A DNA stretch of 37,252 nt from JBBTVO01 sp038058335 (GTDB lineage: Bacteria; Patescibacteriota; Microgenomatia; Levybacterales; UBA12049): positions 1 through 37,252 of the forward strand of contig JBBUBI010000028.1 of assembly GCA_038058335.1 (NCBI GenBank), given 5' to 3'. The notes under the pieces are model-generated. The model was given only the letters and a program-made list of their open reading frames with translations. It did no database searches and had not been told where the DNA came from. Below, in pieces: positions 6,578 to 13,872 of the stretch; the first letter of the stretch is position 1; every line of letters begins with the position of its first letter. The translations under genes and the position numbers were made by a program.

Positions 6578-9484
6578 ATGAAAAATGGCCAATCTTTAGT
6601 TGAGCTACTGCTTGCAATAGCTCTTCTTGCAATTATTTTGCCTGGAATTTTAGTAGGATTTTTTGCAACTCGAGGCGGCAGAGCAACTCAAGACCAAAGA
6701 CAGCAGGCAACTGCTTATTTATACGAAGCTCAGGAGGCGATGCGCGTAATCAAAGCGAATGGATGGTCAAATTTATCAACCGGAACATATCATCCGATAC
6801 CAGCTGGAAATTCTTGGTCTCTTGCTAGCAGCTCTGAGCTTATCGATAATAATTTCACCCGTCAGATTGTTATTAGCGATATCTACAGAGACGCAAATGG
6901 CGATGTTGTTTCTCAGGGAGGAACAATTGATCCTTCGATAAAGCTTGCTGACATTACTGTTTCTTGGTCAAATCCATTTCCTGTGTCTGTAAATTCAAAA
7001 ACTTTTCTTACCCGCAACTCAAACAAAGCATTCTCAGAAACTACAGAGACAGATTTTAATGCAGGAACGCTTAGTCAAACACAAGTAACGAATGTCTCCG
7101 GCGGAGAAATAAAACTCGCAAATAATAATAAAGGTAAATGGTGTACTCCTGCTTTCTCAAGTGCCGCAATCGATTTGCCCGATGGGCCTCCGGTTGCCGT
7201 TGCTGCAACTGCGAGTACTGTATCAATAGATAATCCTAATGATGTTTTTGCTGCTGTTGCTCCGAGTGACGCTACTTCAACCAAGCTGGCTTATATCGCC
7301 GTAACGGCTAATGCAGATCCGCCCGTGCCAACTTTAAGAGGTACGTTCACTTTGGATCCGGCAAAGTACAGCTCACCATCTCTAGTTCCTTCAAATATTG
7401 GACTTGATAACAATTTTAAAACAAATGACGTTAAATATTATATTTCCCCCTCGGGAAAACTATACGCACTTCTTGCAACAAATAAACCTGATCGTGAAGT
7501 TATTGCAATTCAAATAAATGATGGAACTTCGGACTCTTTTCAGGATCCAACAAATAAAATCTACAAATACTGGACTTTTTTTGACACGAAGATATATGGC
7601 ACGGCTTTTAATAGTCCCAGCGCTAATTCCGCTGAAACCAGCAGCGCCGGAGACAATAATGGATTCCAAACTAGTCCTGCAAATGCCTATACCAATGATG
7701 GCTTATTTGCGGCTGATGCCAATAGCGGTAATAATACGGGTACCAGCTGCACAGGCATCGATAAAGACAAGCATCGCTATTATAATTATGGTTTTTCACT
7801 TCCAGCAGGCGCAACGATTAACGGTATTGAAATGAATTTAGTCGCTAAGGCGAACAGCACATCAGGTACTCCAAAAATGTGTGTAGAGCTCTCCTGGAAC
7901 GGCGGAACAACGTGGGCCACGGCAAAATCCACAAATAATCTAACCACCAGTTCGGCAAGTTATACCCTGGGCGGACCAACCGATACATGGGGACGGACGT
8001 GGAGCGATACAGACTTCACCGATTCCAATTTTAGAGTACGTGTTATAAATGTTGCCAGTAATACATCGCGTACTTTCTCATTAGATTATGCAGGAATAAA
8101 GGTGTATTACAACGGAATTTCTTCTGGTTCCAACGATCAGGCACCTTATGATTATGGAGCTCCAACTATTAATGTATTAGGGAATACGGGATATGCAGCG
8201 TCGGGTGGATATTTATATGTATTTGATTTAACCAACATTGATAGTAAGTCAGCAAGCAATGGGCTGGATCAGCTTGGCTGTCGAATTCAGCTGGACGGTT
8301 TTGACTGTAAGGCTGATCAAGGTGGTAAAAAATACAACGCAGGCCAAACCGGTACTACATGGAGTAATACGTCAGGTTCGATTCATCCTGATTGTTCAGA
8401 TGGAGGAAATATTGAGCTATATGCAACAAATGATATTTTTCCGGTACAATCGGAAAGCAGTACCTATATTTTTACGGCTATTGGTGGAATCACAAATCCG
8501 GAATTCGAAATAGTTAATACTACAAATGTTCCGAACGGCTCATCAAACCCTTCCATAAGCAGCTCCTCCTGCGGCAGAATATCCGGAGGAAATGCGGGCT
8601 GGAAAGTAATCAGTTCTTATGATTTCAATTCAGTCAGCTCAACAGAAGAAGCCGCAAATTCTATATTTGCCAATGGAGACGGTACGAGAGCTTATATCTC
8701 ATCAAACGGAGGAATTGACGGAGACGGAAACGGCCAGCCGGATAGCAAACAATATTATATTCTTAATACAACCAATAAAAGCAGTCCCGCCTTTCTTTCG
8801 GGTTCACCTTCTACTGGTCCATCAAGCGGATATTATAATTCCTCTGGAGCAAATGGCGAATTATATCCAAGGCGGGCAATGACTGTACAGAATGGAGTAC
8901 GGGCTGTATTGGTGGGAAAAGACGGAATTTCAAACGGCAATGATGCGGAAGAATATCAAGTCTTAGACAGCACGACAGAAGCAACTCCTACTTACTGCGG
9001 GGGACTTAATTACGATATCGGCTTCAATGACCTTACTTCTGTTTCAGAGCTCGATGGAGACAATTATGTTTATATGGTTGCGAATACAGCAGCAAATGAG
9101 CTTAAGATTATTCAAGGAGGTCCGGACAATGCCATATTTGTCCCATCCGGAACATTTGAATCTCAAGTCCTTTCTGCAGCCTCAGAAGCAATGTTTAATC
9201 GGTTCAATGTAAACGCCACGACTATGCCGCAAACAACTCTTACCTATCAAGTTGCGATAGCCAAAGCCATTAATAATAGCTGTTCTGGTGTTTCCTATTC
9301 TTATGTTGGACCGGATGGAACCTCGGGCACATATTTTACAACAAGCAGTGTATTGCCCGTAAGTACGAGCCCGACAGGCTATCAAAATCCAGGACAATGC
9401 GTAAGATATAAGACATATATGACTTCTGCCGATCAATTGCTGACACCAATTCTCTACGATATTTATTTTAATTATTCACCATGA
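6578..9484 (+). CDS. Very large prepilin-like protein with extracellular beta-rich domains (PilV/tip adhesin-like)
   Basis: 968 residues, several times the size of an ordinary minor pilin. It starts with a very short prepilin leader, MKNG, then QSLVELLLAIALLAI with Glu at +5. The rest should be extracytoplasmic: a pilin-like region (to ~200), repeated propeller- or lectin-like beta segments, a jelly-roll-like stretch at about 410-510 (YYNYGFSLPAGATINGIEM ... FRVRVINVAS), and Asp/Gly loops such as DGDGNGQPD (near 715) that look calcium-binding. It is rich in Ser, Thr, Asn and Gly with several Cys, as in surface adhesins. It probably sits at the pilus tip and mediates attachment, possibly to a host cell. 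It overlaps the next gene by 4 bp. Confidence 0.8.
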   Translation: MKNGQSLVELLLAIALLAIILPGILVGFFATRGGRATQDQRQQATAYLYEAQEAMRVIKANGWSNLSTGTYHPIPAGNSWSLASSSELIDNNFTRQIVISDIYRDANGDVVSQGGTIDPSIKLADITVSWSNPFPVSVNSKTFLTRNSNKAFSETTETDFNAGTLSQTQVTNVSGGEIKLANNNKGKWCTPAFSSAAIDLPDGPPVAVAATASTVSIDNPNDVFAAVAPSDATSTKLAYIAVTANADPPVPTLRGTFTLDPAKYSSPSLVPSNIGLDNNFKTNDVKYYISPSGKLYALLATNKPDREVIAIQINDGTSDSFQDPTNKIYKYWTFFDTKIYGTAFNSPSANSAETSSAGDNNGFQTSPANAYTNDGLFAADANSGNNTGTSCTGIDKDKHRYYNYGFSLPAGATINGIEMNLVAKANSTSGTPKMCVELSWNGGTTWATAKSTNNLTTSSASYTLGGPTDTWGRTWSDTDFTDSNFRVRVINVASNTSRTFSLDYAGIKVYYNGISSGSNDQAPYDYGAPTINVLGNTGYAASGGYLYVFDLTNIDSKSASNGLDQLGCRIQLDGFDCKADQGGKKYNAGQTGTTWSNTSGSIHPDCSDGGNIELYATNDIFPVQSESSTYIFTAIGGITNPEFEIVNTTNVPNGSSNPSISSSSCGRISGGNAGWKVISSYDFNSVSSTEEAANSIFANGDGTRAYISSNGGIDGDGNGQPDSKQYYILNTTNKSSPAFLSGSPSTGPSSGYYNSSGANGELYPRRAMTVQNGVRAVLVGKDGISNGNDAEEYQVLDSTTEATPTYCGGLNYDIGFNDLTSVSELDGDNYVYMVANTAANELKIIQGGPDNAIFVPSGTFESQVLSAASEAMFNRFNVNATTMPQTTLTYQVAIAKAINNSCSGVSYSYVGPDGTSGTYFTTSSVLPVSTSPTGYQNPGQCVRYKTYMTSADQLLTPILYDIYFNYSP

Positions 9485-10011
9485 CTTTATTTTCTAAATT
9501 AACCAGCAAGAAGGGAAGACGTGGATCTACTCTCATAGAGCTTTTACTATACATCGGGATTTTTTCAATTCTTACAGCCGTACTTTTTCAATTTTTTGGG
9601 ACTATCATCGATACACAGCTTGAATCACAAAGTACTTCATCAGTTCTATTGGATGGACAGTATGCTCTTAACCGATTTAATTATGATATTAAGCGGGCAG
9701 ATAGTATCATTTCACCTGCGATTGGAGAACAATCTTCAACGCTACAGCTATCCATCGACAGCATCACATATACGTATACCCTGATTGATGGAGATATTAC
9801 AATTGCAAGTAGTGGGACTCAGACCACGGACCAACTAAACAGCGTGAATACCAACTCTTCTAATCTCAGCTTTACTCATCTTGGAGATACTCAGAGCGGA
9901 AATGTTGAGACCATAACCATATCATTTACACTTGCAAGCGATATTGCCAACCGGGGGAATCCGGAAGCAAGAAATTATAAATCAACATTTGGTATTCGTC
10001 CAAGACAATAA
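9481..10011 (+). CDS. Minor prepilin (PulJ/GspJ-like)
   Basis: 176 residues. The N-terminus carries a 15-residue basic leader ending in RRG followed by STLIELLLYIGIFSIL with Glu at mature position 5. The head resembles GspJ/PilW-type minor pilins: a helix with ESQSTSSVLLDGQYALNRFNYDIKRAD, then beta strands. It starts inside the last codons of the large prepilin gene (4-bp overlap), so the two are translationally coupled and likely part of one tip complex. Confidence 0.85.
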   Translation: MTLFSKLTSKKGRRGSTLIELLLYIGIFSILTAVLFQFFGTIIDTQLESQSTSSVLLDGQYALNRFNYDIKRADSIISPAIGEQSSTLQLSIDSITYTYTLIDGDITIASSGTQTTDQLNSVNTNSSNLSFTHLGDTQSGNVETITISFTLASDIANRGNPEARNYKSTFGIRPRQ

Positions 10012-10016
10012 GAAAT

Positions 10017-10400
10017 ATGCTAAATCAATTAATTAATTTAAGAAATTCCAAAGGACAAGCGCTCGTAACATTGCTGTTTTTTGTAATTATTGGTATAACA
10101 ATAATATCGGCAGAAGCAATCGTTCTTTACACAAACATCCTTTCTGCAAGCACGGCAGAGCAGGGAATGGATGCATATTATCTTGCAGAAAGCGGTATTG
10201 AAGAAGGATTAATTCGTTTAATTCGCGATCCAAGTTATAGTGGGGGATCGCTTACTGTTGGCTCAGGAACCGTTGACATACAAGTTGCAAGTGGGATAAT
10301 TACGGCAACTGGCACATTCCATAATGCCATCAGGAAAATTCAGGTAACAACGGCGAACATTAATGGTGCGATAGCGGTCGATTCCTGGGAGGAAATTTAA
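10017..10400 (+). CDS. Minor prepilin (PilX/GspK-like N-terminus)
   Basis: 127 residues. The leader ends in NSKG and is followed by QALVTLLFFVIIGITII; position +5 is Thr, not Glu, the departure known in GspK/PilX, which sit at the top of the pilus and need no Glu5 contact with the subunit above. The helix continues with AYYLAESGIEEGL, the classical PilX signature. The small C-terminal domain is about 70 residues, short for the family. It is 5 nt after the GspJ-like gene and 1 nt before the next gene. Confidence 0.82.
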   Translation: MLNQLINLRNSKGQALVTLLFFVIIGITIISAEAIVLYTNILSASTAEQGMDAYYLAESGIEEGLIRLIRDPSYSGGSLTVGSGTVDIQVASGIITATGTFHNAIRKIQVTTANINGAIAVDSWEEI

Positions 10401-10401
10401 A

Positions 10402-11223
10402 ATGAATTCTTTAAATAAACAAACCATAGTTTGCTATATTGACAGCAGTAAAATTCTTTTTTATCTGGGCATGACTGGCGCGATACTTCAGCTTGACTTT
10501 CCACCGGAGGTTCTATCGTACATGGATCTTCTCCGCAAGGATAAATTTGAGCAGCTTATTGAAGTCTTTCTTCAACAAAACAAATTGGCTGGAGGCAATT
10601 GCATTATAATTTATTCTGCTAATTCATCCTTTGATAAAGATTTTGCGGAAAATGAATCCGGAAAGGATGATGCTGAAATACAGAAATTTATCGATATAGT
10701 TCCTTTCGAAGATGTCTTAAGTAAAGCTTACAAGCTAAACAAGAAAACAAAAGTTGTTGCTATAAACAATCGAATAAATGAGTCAATTAGATTTGTTCTG
10801 GAGAGAAACAAATTCCTTATTCACGCTATAATTCCGGTATCAATTCTTCAAGAAACTTTTCCAGAATTAAAAACGAACATTGACTTAGGATTTATATCTA
10901 GTAAGGCAGACTCGATAAAACAATTTAGTATTATAAGCGGCAGCGTAACTAATAGTAGTTTGACAGTTGAAAAGAAACCTGAATCAAAAGAAAAAAATAA
11001 GAGACCTTATGTGTTAGGAGGTGTATTCGGTGCCCTTCTTGTTATTTTAATCATAGTTATTGTAGCCAATCTCTCACAACCTCCTCCAAAAAAGCCTTCA
11101 GGAATAATTGGTTCACCACCACCACAGACACCAAGACCTGTAATAGAAGAAACATCCAGAAATGAGAACCCACCTGTGATAATGGAAACATCCTCAACCC
11201 CAAGTGGTGCTATAAATCAGTGA
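10402..11223 (+). CDS. Bitopic protein of the pilus operon, unknown function
   Basis: 273 residues. A ~200-residue soluble part precedes a single membrane segment (about 205-226, VLGGVFGALLVILIIVIVA) and a short Pro/Ser/Thr-rich tail (SQPPPKKPSG, SPPPQTPRP). Lys/Glu-rich sequence before the membrane segment suggests the large part is cytoplasmic. The start IVCYIDSSKILFYL faintly recalls actin-like PilM proteins (phosphate-loop strand), but I see no complete ATPase motif set. Its place as last gene before the major pilins suggests a PilM/PilN-type alignment role. Function is not established. Confidence 0.65.
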   Translation: MNSLNKQTIVCYIDSSKILFYLGMTGAILQLDFPPEVLSYMDLLRKDKFEQLIEVFLQQNKLAGGNCIIIYSANSSFDKDFAENESGKDDAEIQKFIDIVPFEDVLSKAYKLNKKTKVVAINNRINESIRFVLERNKFLIHAIIPVSILQETFPELKTNIDLGFISSKADSIKQFSIISGSVTNSSLTVEKKPESKEKNKRPYVLGGVFGALLVILIIVIVANLSQPPPKKPSGIIGSPPPQTPRPVIEETSRNENPPVIMETSSTPSGAINQ

Positions 11224-11255
11224 TTAAAAATCGAATCTAGCCTCAAAATTGCCTA

Positions 11256-11285
11256 TTGACAAGATGTTTTAATTATGTGAATAAT
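11256..11285 (+). promoter_or_regulatory. Promoter of major pilin gene 1
   Basis: Perfect TTGACA (11256-11261), 18-nt spacer, AATAAT (11280-11285). The ATG is 10 nt further, leaving a leader of only a few nucleotides and no Shine-Dalgarno. A perfect copy stands in front of pilin gene 2. Confidence 0.75.
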
Positions 11286-11295
11286 TAATACATAC

Positions 11296-11802
11296 ATGAA
11301 AACAAATCTGCCCAGATTAGTTAAGACTCAATCTTCAAAAGGTTTTACTCTTATTGAGCTTCTCGTCGTTATCGGTATCCTAGCAATTCTTCTCTCGATC
11401 GTTCTTATCGCCATTAACCCAGCAAGACAATTTGGTCAGGCAAATGACACAAAAAGACAAAGTGCTGTAACTCAAATACTTAATGCAGTCGGAGCATATC
11501 ATGCTGATAATAAGGGGCAATTGCCACTTAATATTCCAGTATCACCAGCAGCAGCAGCACAAATAGCATGGGACGGTGTTACACCAAATGCACCAGGTAA
11601 TATCTGCGCTGCTCTATTGGGAACTGCTGGTGATGGATATATCCCTGCTCTACCAGTAGATCCAACACTTACTGGAGGAGACATTACTAATTGCGCAGCT
11701 TTATATGCTACTGGATACTTTATAGTGCAGGATGCAAACGGAAGAGTAACGGTATCAGCTCCAAGCTCAGAAGTTACCACTCCAATTACGATAACCCGAT
11801 AA
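11296..11802 (+). CDS. Type IV major pilin, copy 1
   Basis: 168 residues. The 16-residue leader ends in SSKG, followed by the canonical FTLIELLVVIGILAILLSIV (Glu5 present) and the helix INPARQFGQANDTKRQSAV. The beta-rich head has two Cys (NICAALL and TNCAALY), placed to form the usual pilin disulfide. It has its own strong promoter, in keeping with high expression of a main subunit. It differs from copy 2 mainly in the loop around residues 79-90 (IPVSPAAAAQIAWDG here). The two copies are synonymously very different over codons 15-38 although the protein is unchanged there (see findings). Confidence 0.93.
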   Translation: MKTNLPRLVKTQSSKGFTLIELLVVIGILAILLSIVLIAINPARQFGQANDTKRQSAVTQILNAVGAYHADNKGQLPLNIPVSPAAAAQIAWDGVTPNAPGNICAALLGTAGDGYIPALPVDPTLTGGDITNCAALYATGYFIVQDANGRVTVSAPSSEVTTPITITR

Positions 11803-11818
11803 TTTACACATACAATCT

Positions 11819-12049
11819 ATGGCAGTAAAAAAATCGTCTGAACATTCTAAGGGCAAGCATCACGAACACAATCTGAAAGCTTTAACTTCATTTATGGTAT
11901 TAGCAATTGGCTTCGGAGTCTTTTTTCTTTTCTACCAAAATCAAGAAAATCTTACAGACCCATCTATTGTTAAGCAATTCATATTACTCGTAATTGTGCT
12001 ATCAGCGTTTTTATTTGGTCTATTATATCTTCTCAATCCTAAAAAATAG
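11819..12049 (+). CDS. Small two-helix membrane protein following pilin 1
   Basis: 76 residues. A basic, His-rich N-terminus (KKSSEHSKGKHHEHN) is followed by two membrane helices (about 23-40 and 54-72) joined by a short polar loop. It begins 16 nt after the pilin stop and was part of the duplicated unit, which suggests a pilin-linked role such as membrane handling of the subunit; this is inference. A broken copy follows the second pilin. No family is recognised. Confidence 0.72.
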   Translation: MAVKKSSEHSKGKHHEHNLKALTSFMVLAIGFGVFFLFYQNQENLTDPSIVKQFILLVIVLSAFLFGLLYLLNPKK

Positions 12050-12187
12050 TTTATGTAGGATTAGCTCCTTTGTGATTATTTTTCTAAGTTATTACCATAG
12101 AAACTAATGTAATTTATATTTAAAAATAAAATATTTAATTAAAATTTTCCAACTACCTATTCCCTAATCTAGCCTCAAAATTGCCTA

Positions 12188-12217
12188 TTGACAAGATGTT
12201 TTAATTATGTGAATAAT
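12188..12217 (+). promoter_or_regulatory. Promoter of major pilin gene 2
   Basis: TTGACA (12188-12193), 18-nt spacer, AATAAT (12212-12217), ATG 10 nt downstream: the same as the promoter of copy 1, so both copies are expected to be expressed. Confidence 0.75.
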
Positions 12218-12227
12218 TAATACATAC

Positions 12228-12740
12228 ATGAAAAGAAATCTGCCCAGATTAGTTAAGACTCAATCTTCAAAGGGTTTTACATTAATTGAACTTCTAGTCG
12301 TAATCGGAATTTTAGCAATCCTTCTCTCTATTGTTCTTATAGCCATTAACCCAGCAAGACAATTTGGTCAGGCAAATGACACAAAAAGACAAAGCGCTGT
12401 AACTCAAATACTTAATGCAGTCGGAGCATATCATGCTGATAATAAAGGGCAATTGCCACCTAATATTCCAGTAGGAGTCGTTGGAACCAATGAGGTTCAA
12501 ATCGCATGGGATGGTATTACTGCAAATGCACCAGGTAATATTTGCTCTGCTCTATTGGGAACTGCTGGTGATGGATATATCCCTGCTCTACCAGTAGATC
12601 CAACGCTTACTGGAGGAGACATTACTAATTGCTCAATTGCATATGCTACTGGATACTTTATAGTACAGGATGCAAACGGAAGAGTAACAGTAATTGCTCC
12701 AAGCTCAGAAGTTACCACTCCAATTCAAATAACCAGATAA
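12228..12740 (+). CDS. Type IV major pilin, copy 2
   Basis: 170 residues, same leader and FTLIELLVVIGIL motif as copy 1, and the same Cys pair (NICSALL, TNCSIAY). Residues 79-92 are replaced (IPVGVVGTNEVQIAWDG), and a few positions near the C-terminus differ, so the two subunits present different surface loops. Upstream DNA is nearly identical to copy 1. It may serve as an alternative subunit or support antigenic or receptor variation; the sequence does not tell which copy is used. Confidence 0.93.
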   Translation: MKRNLPRLVKTQSSKGFTLIELLVVIGILAILLSIVLIAINPARQFGQANDTKRQSAVTQILNAVGAYHADNKGQLPPNIPVGVVGTNEVQIAWDGITANAPGNICSALLGTAGDGYIPALPVDPTLTGGDITNCSIAYATGYFIVQDANGRVTVIAPSSEVTTPIQITR

Positions 12741-12756
12741 TTTATACATATAATCT

Positions 12757-12871
12757 ATGGCAGTAAAAAAATCTTACAGATCCATCTATTGTTAAGCAAT
12801 TCATTTTACTCGTAATTGTGCTATCTGCCTTTCTATTTGGACTTCTTTATCTTCTTAATCCAAAAAAATAA
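12757..12871 (+). pseudogene. Broken copy of the small membrane gene after pilin 2
   Basis: The first 15 bp and the last ~100 bp match the gene at 11819-12049, but an internal 116-bp piece is missing. The junction lies at a 6-bp direct repeat, AAAATC, which in the intact copy occurs at 11830-11835 and 11946-11951, exactly 116 bp apart. As 116 is not a multiple of 3, the frame shifts and translation stops after 12 codons. This is a clear deletion by recombination or slippage between short repeats, after the tandem duplication. Confidence 0.88.
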
Positions 12872-12875
12872 ACAC

Positions 12876-13730
12876 TTACGGAAGACTTTCGCAGACTACT
12901 CCATCTCTATCCGAATCCAGTTTGTGCGGATCGATACCTGGCTCGCCATTTTCAATGAAAAAATCCTGCGCTTCTCTCTGGGTCGCAAAATCCTTACAAT
13001 CCCTATCTCCCTCAATACTCTTCGAACTTCCGACCTGCGAGGTCGATGAGCCTGAAACCTGCGAGGTTGAATTTGAGATTGAATTTTGACAAGAATTATC
13101 TGCCCAAAGCCCACGTTTTTCATTTTGTGCTTCTAGCTGAGCATTCTTGTAGGAAGATTGATATTTATAAGGAGTATTGTACGTGTATTCGTAAGCATAT
13201 CCTTGAGATATCATTTGCAAACCGTAATCAACATTTCCATCATCTGCAAAAACATAACGAAGAAGCCTTTGGTATTTATCACGCTCCCCTTGACCCTCAT
13301 CTTTTTCAAGCCAAGCTTGGTAATTTTTTGACTTGAAATATTCTTTCGCTTTATTTGATGCTTCAATTCCAAAACACTCAACACCAGTCCTTGGATCTAC
13401 AGTCTCCGGAGTATTGATGCCGATTATCCTTATCGTTTGATTTTGACCGTTCAAATTGACTGTAATCGTATCTCCATCCACAACTTTCACAATCATCGCT
13501 TGCTCTAAATTTCTTAGAGAAGCAGTGTTTTCTTCAAGCCGTGAAGACAAAGAGGGAGCAGGGGAGTTGGGAAGATTTAATTCTGGTGTAGGACTTTCAA
13601 TCTGCTCCTTATTATTAGTACTCAGTACTTCTTGACCTACATCATCTAAAGACTTCTTGGAAAGAGGAAGAATTATGATTAAAATCGTGAATATTACAAT
13701 TGAAGCCAGTCCAATTATTCTTCTATTCAC
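12876..13730 (-). CDS. Secreted thermonuclease-like (SNase) protein with excalibur domain
   Basis: 284 residues from the GTG at 13730. A membrane anchor/signal (residues 5-25) and a Ser/Pro-rich linker lead to an SNase domain: VVDGDTITVNLNG, then IRIIGINTPETVD (Arg, Asp and Glu of the active site) and YQRLLRYV (second Arg). It ends in GLWADNSCQ, a Ser-rich linker and an excalibur calcium-binding motif, DSDRDGVVCESLP. It should cut DNA or RNA outside the cell, fitting nucleotide scavenging by an organism with reduced biosynthesis. An upstream TTG (13745) is possible, but it lies upstream of the -10 box; the GTG six bases after TATAGT fits the leaderless pattern. Confidence 0.9.
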   Translation of the reverse strand: MNRRIIGLASIVIFTILIIILPLSKKSLDDVGQEVLSTNNKEQIESPTPELNLPNSPAPSLSSRLEENTASLRNLEQAMIVKVVDGDTITVNLNGQNQTIRIIGINTPETVDPRTGVECFGIEASNKAKEYFKSKNYQAWLEKDEGQGERDKYQRLLRYVFADDGNVDYGLQMISQGYAYEYTYNTPYKYQSSYKNAQLEAQNEKRGLWADNSCQNSISNSTSQVSGSSTSQVGSSKSIEGDRDCKDFATQREAQDFFIENGEPGIDPHKLDSDRDGVVCESLP

Positions 13731-13736
13731 AATAGA

Positions 13737-13765
13737 ACTATACAACAGGAATATTTTCCAAGCAA
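13737..13765 (-). promoter_or_regulatory. Promoter of the SNase gene
   Basis: Minus strand: TTGCTT (13765-13760), 17-nt spacer, TATAGT (13742-13737), then six bases to the GTG start, implying a leaderless mRNA. Confidence 0.6.
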
Positions 13766-13872
13766 ATTTAGGTTCTGATTATTTAGGTGCCGTACCTGTA
13801 ACACCTGGAAGGTGAAACAAGATCGCTACCTTCTTACGCTTCAGTTAGCAGTGAAATACTTTTCGGACAATC

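Larger units (their letters stand above)
11234..12049. repeat. Tandem duplication, copy A (promoter + major pilin + small membrane gene)
   Basis: Sequence from AATCTAGCC (11234) onward is repeated 932 bp downstream. Promoter and signal-peptide regions are nearly identical in the two copies. Copy A has the complete small membrane gene. Confidence 0.9.
12166..12871. repeat. Tandem duplication, copy B
   Basis: Second copy of the pilin unit, offset 932 bp from copy A. The match starts at AATCTAGCC and runs through the promoter, the pilin gene and the remains of the small gene. The spacer between the copies (12050-12165) is AT-rich and holds nothing recognisable. Confidence 0.9.

Noticed and set aside
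12816..13336. Plus-strand frames overlapping the SNase gene
   Set aside because: Shadow frames of a well-supported gene on the minus strand with SNase and excalibur motifs.
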